Assembly: GCF_038007465.1 (NCBI RefSeq)
Contig: NZ_JBBOXF010000002.1
Coordinates: forward strand, 124,001 to 188,000
Source of the DNA: Sporosarcina sp. FSL K6-1508
GTDB lineage: Bacteria > Bacillota > Bacilli > Bacillales_A > Planococcaceae
Reading direction: 5' to 3'
DNA length: 64,000 nt
Under the pieces are notes generated by a model that ran no database searches, was not told where the DNA came from, and saw only the letters and a list, made by a program, of their open reading frames with translations. Positions 34,740 through 42,920 of this stretch are shown here, piece after piece. A program made the translations under genes and the position numbers. The first letter of the stretch is position 1; every line of letters starts with the position of its first letter.

Positions 34740-35033
34740 TTATGCTTTTGCCTCTTCCGCTGGCTCCATATCTAAAACAGTTAAATAACCATTTTTCCAA
34801 GATACTGTTACGCGAGTGATATATCCATCAACTGATTGTACAACTCGATAGATAAACCCTCGCTTCGGACAATGTTCTACGAATAAATTTTGCTCCTTCA
34901 TTTTCTGAATGAACATTAATTTTCGTTTGTTAATCTTTACCTCTAATTCCTTTAGTTTTTGAATAAATAGCTCTTTTCCTCCATTAATTCTGTCGTTGAT
35001 TCTTGTTTCTAGAGTAATTGTTGCTGTACTCAT
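34740..35033 (-). CDS. Small protein behind a class A leader (97 aa)
   Basis: Starts MSTATITLETRINDR; Lys-rich helical N-half (KELFIQKLKELEVKINKRKL) and beta-rich C-half (VQSVDGYITRVTVSWKNG). ATG 35033 directly follows GGGTGTTAGCT, the conserved leader ribosome region. No family recognised. Confidence 0.72.
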   Translation of the reverse strand: MSTATITLETRINDRINGGKELFIQKLKELEVKINKRKLMFIQKMKEQNLFVEHCPKRGFIYRVVQSVDGYITRVTVSWKNGYLTVLDMEPAEEAKA

Positions 35034-35077
35034 AGCTAACACCCTTTCCCAAAGTTTTTATCAGTTTCTTTTGTGCG

Positions 35078-35215
35078 AGAACGCAAAAAAGGCCCTTGGG
35101 CAGTTTGATTGCATAGCAAAATAGAATAAAAATGCTATGTTACACAAACAGCCCAAAGGCCTAAAATAGTTATCACCGCAGAAAACACCAAAAGGTGGAT
35201 TTGCATTAAAAGTAA
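35078..35215 (-). ncRNA. Attenuator-type leader RNA, class A copy 2
   Basis: Same architecture as copy 1. Plus-strand arms are AGGCCCTTGGGC and GCCCAAAGGCCT. Relative to copy 1 an A-U pair has become G-C, which is true covariation. Small hairpin CACCTTTTGGTG and linker TGCGGTGATAACTAT are conserved. Confidence 0.8.
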
Positions 35216-35294
35216 AAGAAAAAGATATAACTTTAGTTTATCAGATAATATCTTGAAGAACAACATTAAATACAAATTATAGGCTTGAAATCCG

Positions 35295-35945
35295 TTATTC
35301 CAATAGTAGAGATAGAAGATAGATTATCAGCAGGTGAACTGGATAGAACCAATAAAAAATCCAACGGTTTATGACTGGTATTTGAATCTTTTCAGTTTCA
35401 GGCATTCCAAATATTAATAGGAATCCTACAATTGCATAAAGCTGAATGAGTGCTCCATTTGATATAGCATTAACAACCGTTAGCGCGGCTATTAATAGAA
35501 AACCAAATATGTTCCTGGTACGTCCATAGGCAAATAAAGTTGGCAAGAGTAGCCCCCACCACCCATAATCTAGCGGCAATAATATTCCTATTGTTATCAA
35601 AATAGCAATGTTATACCATGTAGTATTTATAAAAAGAAGTCCTATTACAAGCGTGAATAGTATATTTGGATAGATCGTATGGAACATTAACATGTATGGT
35701 ATTTGGGCAATGAAAGCAAATAATAATAGCCGCTCTATGTACTTACGTTTATTTCGAGTCCGTTGGGATCCTTCAGCAATTAAAAATGCGTATATTGGAA
35801 AGGAAATCCTTCCGATTATTCTAAATCCCGTAACATCTGGAAAAAATGCGTATCCAACGTGATCAATAACCATTGTAAATAAAGCAATCCATTTTAGTAA
35901 ATCTAAACGTCCATCTCTTATTATTACGGTACTTTTTTGAAACAT
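35295..35945 (-). CDS. traX: TraX family membrane protein
   Basis: 216 residues, about eight transmembrane helices. LLKWIALFTMVIDHVGYAFFP and RIIGRISFPIYAFLIAEGS are TraX family signatures. In F, TraX acetylates pilin. In Gram-positive elements the role is unproven, possibly modifying a surface polymer. ATG 35945 preceded by GGGGGGAAGTTCGAAAA. Only TraX, not a transfer apparatus, is seen here. Confidence 0.82.
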   Translation of the reverse strand: MFQKSTVIIRDGRLDLLKWIALFTMVIDHVGYAFFPDVTGFRIIGRISFPIYAFLIAEGSQRTRNKRKYIERLLLFAFIAQIPYMLMFHTIYPNILFTLVIGLLFINTTWYNIAILITIGILLPLDYGWWGLLLPTLFAYGRTRNIFGFLLIAALTVVNAISNGALIQLYAIVGFLLIFGMPETEKIQIPVINRWIFYWFYPVHLLIIYLLSLLLE

Positions 35946-35966
35946 TTTTCGAACTTCCCCCCGACT

Positions 35967-36003
35967 AAAAAACGCGACCACTCTAGGAGGGTCGCGTTTT
36001 TTT
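35967..36003. terminator. Bidirectional terminator
   Basis: AAAACGCGACC / GGTCGCGTTTT with T6 on both sides. Lies between the HigA-like gene and traX, within the traX leader. Confidence 0.85.
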
Positions 36004-36334
36004 AGTATACACTAACTTCTAATGCAGCAGTGTGTTCATCTTCAGCGAATGTTGACATAAGTTTCGCTACATCAGACATATTCAATTCCAGTGCACCAAA
36101 AATACTATCATAGTTTTCAGTTCCTAAATTTCCTGTACCGCCTTCAGCTCTTGCAATTGTTTTAATACTCACATTAGCTTTAGCTGCTAATTCTTTTTGT
36201 GTTAGCCCTAATTTCATACGTTGTGCAAATACGATCTTACCGTATAGTGCGGCAATTCCATAAAAGGCATCGTGTAAATCTGGATGTGTCTCTATTAATC
36301 GTGAATTATCAAGTAGATTTCTACCTTTTTTCAT
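36002..36334 (-). CDS. HigA-like antitoxin (XRE HTH)
   Basis: 110 residues. HTH around 40-75: LGLTQKELAAKANVSIKTIARAE, a typical XRE/Cro fold. Overlaps the upstream gene by 4 bp. The toxin-first, antitoxin-second order is that of higBA. Expected to bind its own promoter and neutralise the 36331 product. Confidence 0.82.
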   Translation of the reverse strand: MKKGRNLLDNSRLIETHPDLHDAFYGIAALYGKIVFAQRMKLGLTQKELAAKANVSIKTIARAEGGTGNLGTENYDSIFGALELNMSDVAKLMSTFAEDEHTAALEVSVY

Positions 36335-36813
36335 GATTTTTCACCCTCCAAATACTTTTTTGGGGTTCTCTTTACGTCTAAGTATACGTTATAAGTCAAA
36401 TCTCTCATGGCATTCGTTTCATTAACATCAGGAATTAACGTTTTAACAACTACTTTCACAAATATATAATAAGATACTTTTTCAAATGTGAATGGGAAAA
36501 ACAATAATCGCAAATGTTCATTACGTGATAAACCATATCTTACTTCATAAACAGGTGCCTTCCGTAAAGGCTTTATAATTTCATACCTCTTAGTAAATGA
36601 CTGTCCATTTACTTTTATATCTAATTGAGTCTTTTCAGAACAAAGAATCTCTAAATTGCTATAAGCTAATTTTTCAAAGATTTTCTGCAGAAAAGTAAAA
36701 TGTATTTTTGCTTTTTCTGAGCTTACTGAATCAGTTAAAAGATTATCCAAATATTCTCCAATCATATCTTGATTATTCTCATCTACAACCGTAATGATCT
36801 CATGTAATTTCAT
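36331..36813 (-). CDS. HigB/RelE-superfamily toxin-like protein
   Basis: 160 residues from ATG 36813. The C-terminal half (IIKPLRKAPVYEVRYGL, LLFFPFTFEKVSYYIFVKVVVKTLIP) resembles Gp49/HigB-type RelE toxins (phage-derived Gp49-like). The N-terminal helical part is extra. Paired with a HigA-like antitoxin overlapping its end. A (ATT)n run and an unused AAAGGAGG lie upstream (about 36875-36895), and the exact start is unclear; an in-frame TTG is at 36846. Confidence 0.72.
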   Translation of the reverse strand: MKLHEIITVVDENNQDMIGEYLDNLLTDSVSSEKAKIHFTFLQKIFEKLAYSNLEILCSEKTQLDIKVNGQSFTKRYEIIKPLRKAPVYEVRYGLSRNEHLRLLFFPFTFEKVSYYIFVKVVVKTLIPDVNETNAMRDLTYNVYLDVKRTPKKYLEGEKS

Positions 36814-36914
36814 TAATAGTATCTCATATGCCACTCCAATTGTCAATCTATTAGAGCACTATATGACCTATCCTCCTTTTATTATTATTATTATTGTTTT
36901 AAATAACTTTATCA

Positions 36915-37268
36915 TTACTCAACTATTAATTTTTTAAATTCATCTGCTAAGTTAACGTTAAAAAATCTGACTGCCTCAATAAAATAGTGAATTCGACTTT
37001 CAAACTCTTTTACGTCCCCGAAATCATTTTTTTCTTTAGCTATGTTTAAACACTCTATTTCCTTATAGAACTGTCTTCTTATTTCATCATCGGATAGAAT
37101 AATCTCTCTCTCATAATCTCTAACGGGATTGTTTGTTTCATCGTTTTTCACGCCAAATGCTTGCCTAATTATTGCGATTTGCAGCATTACCTTCAAACTC
37201 TGCGCTCTTGTTGCTAAAAATTGAGTATCTAAATCAATTACTTTTTCCATTAACTTTCTATTATTCAT
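36915..37268 (-). CDS. Hypothetical helical protein (117 aa)
   Basis: Mostly alpha-helical (QFLATRAQSLKVMLQIAIIRQ, then charged helices). GGGGGAAAGAAAA precedes the ATG. No family. Confidence 0.68.
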   Translation of the reverse strand: MNNRKLMEKVIDLDTQFLATRAQSLKVMLQIAIIRQAFGVKNDETNNPVRDYEREIILSDDEIRRQFYKEIECLNIAKEKNDFGDVKEFESRIHYFIEAVRFFNVNLADEFKKLIVE

Positions 37269-37370
37269 TTTTCTTTCCCCCTGTATAAAATTAGTAATTT
37301 ATCAATTCTTATTACACTTTTTGTCTGTTTAGGCTTGTATGATTCGACTTTCATTGTTATTTACATTTAC

Positions 37371-38429
37371 TTACACAAACTTTATAACTCTTCCTGATGG
37401 TATAATTGCTTTAACAGAAACCTCTCTTTTTGTTCGTTTTCTTATTATGTTGTGATACTCCGTTTCCTCTTCGGTGACAATATGTGATACGACTTCCATA
37501 CCTTGCAAGGCATGCAATCTGTCGCCTTCACCGATTAAACCGTTTACAACTCCAGACGATAGTAATTGTGCCATTAACCCCTGCGAAACATTAATCAGGG
37601 GATCTCCGCCGATAACAAGCTGCTTAGGTCTTGTGCGCTCTTTAAATGCCAAGAAACCTTTATTCGAGCGGATGGCCTTCACAAATTCACTTTTGTTTTC
37701 AACTCGTGAATAATAGGTTGGAATTGTAGTTCTCCCTGTTGGAACAAGCCAAGTTTTTCTACCGTTCAAAACATTTAACGGCGAAACCTTTTCTGAAATA
37801 AATTCCTCGTCATCCATCTTCATTAAGAATTCATAAAGGCTATTATTCAGTTCTTTACGAGTTGAATCCTTTTTCTTCCCAATAAAAATACACTGCCGGT
37901 AATCATCATAGTCTTCAACCGTGAATTTAGTAATTGCGATGTCCTCAAAGTATGTTCCTAAAAAACGTGCAATTTTACTATCTGCAAAACGGTAGGAAGG
38001 TATGATATAAATCATGATGCCGCCTGGTTTTAGGTATCTTGTATTTCTAACCAATTCGGTATATTCCTTTCGGTCCGTCTTTTCATCACCCATGCCCAGG
38101 ATTGTATTGTCGTATGGCGGGTTAAGAAAAACCATACCGAATACATCATGCGCAATCACCATTGATTCAATAGGAGATTCGACAACAGTATCTAAAAGCT
38201 CCGTGGCCTGCAATGCGCGCCTTTTGTCTAACTCAACACCATAAGTGTGAATGGTATACAAACGCTCCCCACGTGGTTCAGTAAGCTGTTTTAAGATGTT
38301 CCCTTCGCCACATGTCGGATCAAATACAGCAGTATCTGATTCATACGTCAAAAGTGTGCGAAGATATTCACCTTGTCTCTCAGGAGTGGCAAAAAAACCT
38401 GCTCTTATTTTGTTTCCGATGTTAGACAT
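37371..38429 (-). CDS. Adenine-specific DNA methyltransferase-like (DUF6094 type)
   Basis: 352 residues. SAM-binding FDPTCGEGN (36-44) and catalytic NPPY (103-106) give the gamma-like N6-adenine MTase order. A KQLVIGGDPLINVSQGLMAQLL C-terminal part and an RPK-rich segment follow. DUF6094 proteins are common on Firmicutes plasmids, often near helicases and ArdC; their DNA target is unknown. No partner restriction gene seen. GAGGAGAATAATCAA before the ATG. Confidence 0.83.
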   Translation of the reverse strand: MSNIGNKIRAGFFATPERQGEYLRTLLTYESDTAVFDPTCGEGNILKQLTEPRGERLYTIHTYGVELDKRRALQATELLDTVVESPIESMVIAHDVFGMVFLNPPYDNTILGMGDEKTDRKEYTELVRNTRYLKPGGIMIYIIPSYRFADSKIARFLGTYFEDIAITKFTVEDYDDYRQCIFIGKKKDSTRKELNNSLYEFLMKMDDEEFISEKVSPLNVLNGRKTWLVPTGRTTIPTYYSRVENKSEFVKAIRSNKGFLAFKERTRPKQLVIGGDPLINVSQGLMAQLLSSGVVNGLIGEGDRLHALQGMEVVSHIVTEEETEYHNIIRKRTKREVSVKAIIPSGRVIKFV

Positions 38430-38463
38430 TTGATTATTCTCCTCTCATCGCCTCAGTGAGCGA

Positions 38464-38847
38464 CTAGTTTGTGATGAACTTGATTACATACTCACCGCTG
38501 ATTTCGGATTCCACCATGCTATGATTATCGCCTAACCATTTTCTTTGATTTGCGGAAAGGCTACGAATACCGTTTAGACTTTCCTCATCATTGGATGTGA
38601 GAAGACAATTACCGTAAATGATTTTTTGCTCCGTGGCTTGTTGAATAGTCAACGTGTGCTTCACCCTGCTCTCTCCGGGTACTGGATACCACAACAAAAT
38701 GTCACAAGGTAATGCTAATGCTATACAATCGCCGCCTAGTAACGTCTGCATGTGGTCAAAATCCTCTAACAAAATATTGTTTGCAAAAAAGTTACTTTCA
38801 AGAAAAAAGAGTGAAGACACTTTTTCCTCTACAATTGCTGTGACCAT
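38464..38847 (-). CDS. Hypothetical protein (127 aa)
   Basis: Soluble, acidic. Lies 34 nt upstream of the methyltransferase gene in the same transcript direction. AGAGGAGGTATTTTGCA precedes the ATG. A leader terminator hairpin (38893-38927) comes before it. Confidence 0.7.
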   Translation of the reverse strand: MVTAIVEEKVSSLFFLESNFFANNILLEDFDHMQTLLGGDCIALALPCDILLWYPVPGESRVKHTLTIQQATEQKIIYGNCLLTSNDEESLNGIRSLSANQRKWLGDNHSMVESEISGEYVIKFITN

Positions 38848-38892
38848 TGCAAAATACCTCCTCTAACTCATTTTTATTTGACTCATATTAAT

Positions 38893-38927
38893 AGAAAAAG
38901 AGTTTCCGCATTATGCAGAAACTCTTC
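38893..38927 (-). terminator. Leader terminator before the 38464 gene
   Basis: AGAGTTTCTGCA / TGCGGAAACTCT then TTTTTCT on the minus strand; ribosome site about 30 nt later. Confidence 0.72.
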
Positions 38928-38975
38928 TCTCTCTTATTTCATTAATATTTGCATGGTCTTAAGTATTTGTTGTAC

Positions 38976-39359
38976 TTACAATTCTCCCTCTCCAGTAAAC
39001 CAAAAGAAATCGACGAAACGAGTCCATAGCGATTCTTTCTTTTCTTCACGTGTTTCATATTGAACTGTATCTGTGGAAGAATAGACAGTCCAACCGGAGT
39101 GTATCGAATCACCGACAATACGCCAGGCAATACGGTCATACTCATGTTGGTTCATTAATTTTTGGATACGTTGTTCTGCTTCTTGCTCTGCAGCTAGTTT
39201 ACTCATTGCTAGAAGTCCGTAATAGTGTTTTATTCCGTTTAAGATACGTACCTCAACGGTAAATCGACAACCATCACTACTTTTTACAAATACCTCCCTA
39301 AAAACTGTTTCCATGACTGTTTCTTTTTGTGCAAGCGCACGAACGTCAACGTTAGTCAT
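38976..39359 (-). CDS. Hypothetical protein behind a class A leader (127 aa)
   Basis: Starts MTNVDVRALAQKETVMETVF. The ATG follows GGGAAAGGGTGTTATTGT of the leader. Ends with an aromatic WTRFVDFFWF. Unrecognised. Longer in-frame start (39476) lies within the leader and is rejected. Confidence 0.7.
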   Translation of the reverse strand: MTNVDVRALAQKETVMETVFREVFVKSSDGCRFTVEVRILNGIKHYYGLLAMSKLAAEQEAEQRIQKLMNQHEYDRIAWRIVGDSIHSGWTVYSSTDTVQYETREEKKESLWTRFVDFFWFTGEGEL

Positions 39360-39409
39360 ACAATAACACCCTTTCCCAAAACTATTTACTTCTTTGTGTA
39401 TCACTTTTG

Positions 39410-39545
39410 TGAGAACGCAAAAAAGCCTTTGGGTTGTTTGGTTGCATAGCAAAAAAGAAAAAATGCTATGGTACACAAACAGCCCAAAGGCTTAAAATAG
39501 TCGTCACCGCAGAATCAACACCTAAAGGTGGATTTGCAAAAGAAA
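39410..39545 (-). ncRNA. Attenuator-type leader RNA, class A copy 3
   Basis: Arms AAGCCTTTGGG (about 39423) and CCCAAAGGCTT (39484-39494). Small hairpin CACCTTTAGGTG shows a loop change that keeps the CACC/GGTG pairing. Linker TGCGGTGACGACTAT conserved. Confidence 0.8.
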
Positions 39546-39652
39546 ATAATTAAAGAAGTATGTCTTTAGTATAGCATGTTCTAGATTCTCGTCAACGATT
39601 TGTAAAACTATCGCTATTTCTTATAGTAAGGAGGTAAATGCCACGCATAGCA

Positions 39653-39692
39653 TAAAAAAACGCTAGTATCTAAAAAGATACCAACGTTTTTC
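39653..39692. terminator. Bidirectional terminator left of the IS element
   Basis: AAAAAAACGCTAGTATCT / AGATACCAACGTTTTT with mismatches at the base; T-runs both ways. Confidence 0.72.
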
Positions 39693-39732
39693 GATTAGAA
39701 AGCGCAAGCTCCTTCAATCTTAATTATTTATT

Positions 39733-41302
39733 TGAATCAATTTCATAATGCGTGTTTTTAAAAAATCATTGAGAAACAGAATTTTGGATGATTTCTTAAA
39801 AAAACCAATGAAATACTTACAGCGCAATTAGACTACGAAGATTTGTTGTTTGAGTCGATCAGTTGCTAATTTAGATGCATTGTATGCGATATGAATTATA
39901 TCAAAATGAACTTTGGCTTTCTTTCCTGAGCAGTGGTAAATCTGGTTTAATAGAAAATACCCTTTCAAATATGCGTTTACACGTTCTACGGAACTTCGTT
40001 CCTTATAGATTTTTTTCCATCTCATCGAGCCTCTAGCAGGAGCTGTATAGCGTCTTAGATCTTTTGTAACCTTCATTTTGAATACTTTTTGGCACAAACT
40101 ATCTTTAGCTAATGGACAGTCATCACATTCGTGCGGCCGTGTATATTTTAGTTGTTCTTGCTTTGCATCATAGCTATCATATCGATAAGAGTGTTCGCGC
40201 ACACATGTGGGAGCGAAATGTTCATCAAACCCCACTGGTTCGGGTTCGTTCTTTTTATTATAGGCAATAACTGAGTGAGCTCCAATGCGATAAACTTGTT
40301 TATAAATCGGATGATAGTCATATCCAGCGTCCATTGTGGCATATTTGATTTTCAGCGAGGAAAAACGTTCCTTAATACCTTTTAGTAAGGGAATAGCGAC
40401 TTTTCCATCGTTCAAATTTCCTGAAGAAAATAAGGATTGAAGAATGTACTGGCTTTCTGTTCCTACGGCGAGATGACATTTGAACCCGAACCAAAACAGA
40501 TTTTTTCCTTCACTATTCTTTTTCACCCCCCATCTAGGTTGAGTGGGTATAGAAGAACGAAGTTCTGAAAGCGGGACGTCTAGTTGATCAGCAATCTTCT
40601 TTTCATACAATGGAAGATTGGCTTCTTTCTCAGCCTCTTCCAAAAGCCATTGTTCACGTTCTTCTTTCTTTTTACGGCCTCGTTTTTTTGGTTCTTTTGC
40701 TACTACTTCTTTCTTGAACGGTGCACGATCACGGGCTTCAACATGGGTTGCGTCAATCGCAATTGTTTCATCAGAAATGAATCCTTCCGACATAGCCAAT
40801 AGAAGAAGTCGTTCCTGGACAATTTCCAGGGCATCAGATTCACTAATTAAAGCGATCATGCGTGAATAAGAAGCTTCCGATGGAACCTCATCCGAAACAA
40901 GAAAACCGCAGTCAATTTTGAATCGCAAATCATTATCGAGTCGTTTCACCAAGTCCTTTATAAATGGAATACGCTCAGTGACACGGATGATCAAAGAGAA
41001 GATCATAGCCGAATAATTTAGGGTTTGTGGTGGTCCAAAGCGAGATTTCTTCATCGCCACATCAAGAATGGGATGGATGTCGATACCTGATAAAACAGAA
41101 TGAAAACGCTGGGTAGGTTCCAAATCAAATAAAACTTGCATGTCAAACAGTGATTGTTGTCGTATAATGGACAAAGGGAGTCCTCCTTCTTGTCTGAGAG
41201 TTTGTTTCGTCACTTACTCATTTCGACATTTGGGGAGGTACTCCTTTTTCTTTGTTTGGAAACCCTTGAGCCACAAGACCTCGGAATTATGAAATTGATT
41301 CA
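39733..41302 (-). mobile_element. IS1182-family insertion sequence
   Basis: Terminal inverted repeats TGAATCAATTTCATAAT (39733-39749) and its exact complement (41286-41302) flank one transposase. About 1570 bp, normal for the family. No clear target duplication beyond TT. The right end supplies the stop codon of the 41287 gene. Confidence 0.85.
39828..41213 (-). CDS. IS1182-family DDE transposase
   Basis: 461 residues, full length. DAT (D in AIDATHVEARD), YATMDAGYDYHP and an ERSSVERVNAYLKGYF block give the DDE triad. A CDDCPLAKDSLC zinc-like knot precedes the last E, typical of IS1182/IS5-like enzymes. Moves the surrounding element by cut and paste. No frameshift, so the element may be active. 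Confidence 0.93.
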   Translation of the reverse strand: MTKQTLRQEGGLPLSIIRQQSLFDMQVLFDLEPTQRFHSVLSGIDIHPILDVAMKKSRFGPPQTLNYSAMIFSLIIRVTERIPFIKDLVKRLDNDLRFKIDCGFLVSDEVPSEASYSRMIALISESDALEIVQERLLLLAMSEGFISDETIAIDATHVEARDRAPFKKEVVAKEPKKRGRKKKEEREQWLLEEAEKEANLPLYEKKIADQLDVPLSELRSSIPTQPRWGVKKNSEGKNLFWFGFKCHLAVGTESQYILQSLFSSGNLNDGKVAIPLLKGIKERFSSLKIKYATMDAGYDYHPIYKQVYRIGAHSVIAYNKKNEPEPVGFDEHFAPTCVREHSYRYDSYDAKQEQLKYTRPHECDDCPLAKDSLCQKVFKMKVTKDLRRYTAPARGSMRWKKIYKERSSVERVNAYLKGYFLLNQIYHCSGKKAKVHFDIIHIAYNASKLATDRLKQQIFVV

Positions 41303-41460
41303 TTTATATACTTATTTATATTAATCGTTTCTTCTAAATCGCATAAGCGACTAGACAATGCTAATTGAATTTCTTGTTCAGAAAGTGTCTCTCTTAATTC
41401 ATCTTCAATAGCTTGTTGTATGTTATTCGTCAATAGGTAGATATATGTTGTTTTGGTCAT
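41287..41460 (-). CDS. Small hypothetical protein, C-terminus altered by IS insertion
   Basis: 57 residues from ATG 41460 (GAAGGAAGTGCTATAT). The last codons (NESIS and the stop) are read from the IS right terminal repeat. Joining the flanks across the IS would give ...NINKYINN-stop, so the insertion hardly changed the length. Helical, unrecognised. Confidence 0.65.
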   Translation of the reverse strand: MTKTTYIYLLTNNIQQAIEDELRETLSEQEIQLALSSRLCDLEETININKYINESIS

Positions 41461-41570
41461 ATATAGCACTTCCTTCAATTCAGACTTCATCACGGTTGAT
41501 AGACTTTTTTATTAGCACACATAGTGTCATAAACTCTATTTATAATTGATATTTGCAGCATCCTGGTAAT

Positions 41571-42101
41571 TCATGAAAGTTCTGCTTCTTCCGCAAAAGA
41601 AAAAAGGTCAATAGGTTTATCCAAGAATACAGCTCCAGTAGATTCCATATCACGCATAAATTTAGAAACATTTCGCACCAAAATCTTTTGGCCACGAATT
41701 TGCAAATGAATATCATTTGTCGGTAATATCACAATTCCGATTTCTTTATTTTCGTAAATGCCATGAAGGGAACAACGACTATAGTGACTCTGTTCAGCTA
41801 TTCGAATCAACTCACTTTGTGTCTTTTCTGACTTGTGAATCCATTCGATTCCGTTAATCAACGGATTGAACCTATTCAAGAATTGATCCATCAAATACTG
41901 GCATGCATCTGGCGTTCCCTTGAAATGTATACGGTATCCCATTGTCCCACGGCCTTTTGAAGCAAACGGTACAATTTTAAATTCTGTAACACCATCAGTC
42001 CATGTAATTGATTGTCGTTCGGTCCACTTGAAACGGAGTGGTAAGAGTAAAGGGAATAGAACATGCGGTTCCTCTTGAATAAAACATGTCAATCTATACA
42101 T
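41571..42101 (-). CDS. Hypothetical protein (176 aa)
   Basis: Soluble. Starts MYRLTCFIQEEPHVLFPLLLPLRF. ATG 42101 overlaps the stop of a 21-codon ORF (42094-42159), so it depends on that ORF's translation and on the class A leader upstream. AAAGGAG lies inside the small ORF. No family. Confidence 0.7.
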   Translation of the reverse strand: MYRLTCFIQEEPHVLFPLLLPLRFKWTERQSITWTDGVTEFKIVPFASKGRGTMGYRIHFKGTPDACQYLMDQFLNRFNPLINGIEWIHKSEKTQSELIRIAEQSHYSRCSLHGIYENKEIGIVILPTNDIHLQIRGQKILVRNVSKFMRDMESTGAVFLDKPIDLFSFAEEAELS

Positions 42102-42159
42102 GTTCCTCACACTCCTTTCTATTAAGACAACTCAAACATTGTTCTTGTTGATTTATCAT
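42094..42159 (-). CDS. 21-residue leader-coupled peptide
   Basis: ATG directly follows the class A leader ribosome region (GAAGGGTGTTAGCA). Encodes MINQQEQCLSCLNRKECEEHV, with a CxxC and a third Cys. It overlaps the next gene's start by 8 nt. It takes the place of the full gene found after other leader copies. Confidence 0.5.
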   Translation of the reverse strand: MINQQEQCLSCLNRKECEEHV

Positions 42160-42202
42160 TGCTAACACCCTTCCCCAACTTTTTTTGTATAAAATTCCTT
42201 TT

Positions 42203-42335
42203 AGGGAACGCAAAAAAAGCCCTCGGGCAGTTTGATTGCATAGCAAAAGAGTAAAAATGCTATGTTACACAAACAGCCCAAAGGCTTTAAATAGTCGTCA
42301 CCGCAGAATCACACCAAAAGGTGGATTTGCATTAA
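42203..42335 (-). ncRNA. Attenuator-type leader RNA, class A copy 4
   Basis: Arms AAGCCCTCGGGC and GCCCAAAGGCTT on the plus strand: on RNA the changed bases are G-U/A-U pairs, so the stem is kept. Hairpin CACCTTTTGGTG and linker TGCGGTGACGACTAT conserved. Confidence 0.8.
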
Positions 42336-42375
42336 AAGTAAAAGAATCATATATAAACTAAGCTTATCAAAGGTT

Positions 42376-42711
42376 TTATTCTAAATCAAGTCCAGGTTCA
42401 ACCTCATGTGGGACATGAGTAAAAAATGCGATTTCATTGTCTTCCGCAAGCTCCTCCAGCTTTTCAAATTCACTTTTTGAGATGATTACACGTAAATCAT
42501 GATTATCTAATTCTAAATATACAGGCAATGCGTCCTTAGCTTTCATTTCAATACTTTTAGTTAAAACAAGTTTTACATTTTTCTTGTACGAAGCCCCTTG
42601 CTCAATCAAAGAAACCTTCGTAAGTCCTACAAAAAGGAATAGTTCCAATTCCCCTTGGTCGTTCTCGAAAATGTTTTTAATTCGAGCGAATACATATTCA
42701 TTAGTTTGCAT
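42376..42711 (-). CDS. Hypothetical protein (111 aa)
   Basis: Beta-rich N-half (ELELFLFVGLTKVSLIEQG) with charged helical C-end. GAAAGTAGTG upstream is a weak site. No domain recognised. Confidence 0.65.
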   Translation of the reverse strand: MQTNEYVFARIKNIFENDQGELELFLFVGLTKVSLIEQGASYKKNVKLVLTKSIEMKAKDALPVYLELDNHDLRVIISKSEFEKLEELAEDNEIAFFTHVPHEVEPGLDLE

Positions 42712-42885
42712 GCGATTACACTACTTTCTGTCTTCATTATGTTTCAAACAACATATTTTATGGAAAAAGGGAACACTAATGGTTATATAAACAATAGCGA
42801 ATCTGTAGCCTATATGCAACAAAAATAATACATCAATTTAAATCAATATTCGACATTCAGTACACAAGGAATAGGTACAAAGAAA

Positions 42886-42916
42886 CAGCTAGTCTCGTTT
42901 TCAGAGATTAGCTGCA
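42886..42916 (-). terminator. Terminator of the diguanylate cyclase gene
   Basis: CAGCTAATCTC / GAGACTAGCTG with a 7-nt loop, minus strand followed by TTTCTTT. Confidence 0.75.
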
Positions 42917-42920
42917 CAAT

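Noticed and set aside
35295..35945. Presence of a conjugation system
   Set aside because: traX and a few membrane proteins alone are not enough; no relaxase, VirB4 or coupling protein is seen in this window.
37371..38429. Restriction-modification system
   Set aside because: The methyltransferase-like gene has no restriction or specificity partner; it looks like an orphan DUF6094-type enzyme.
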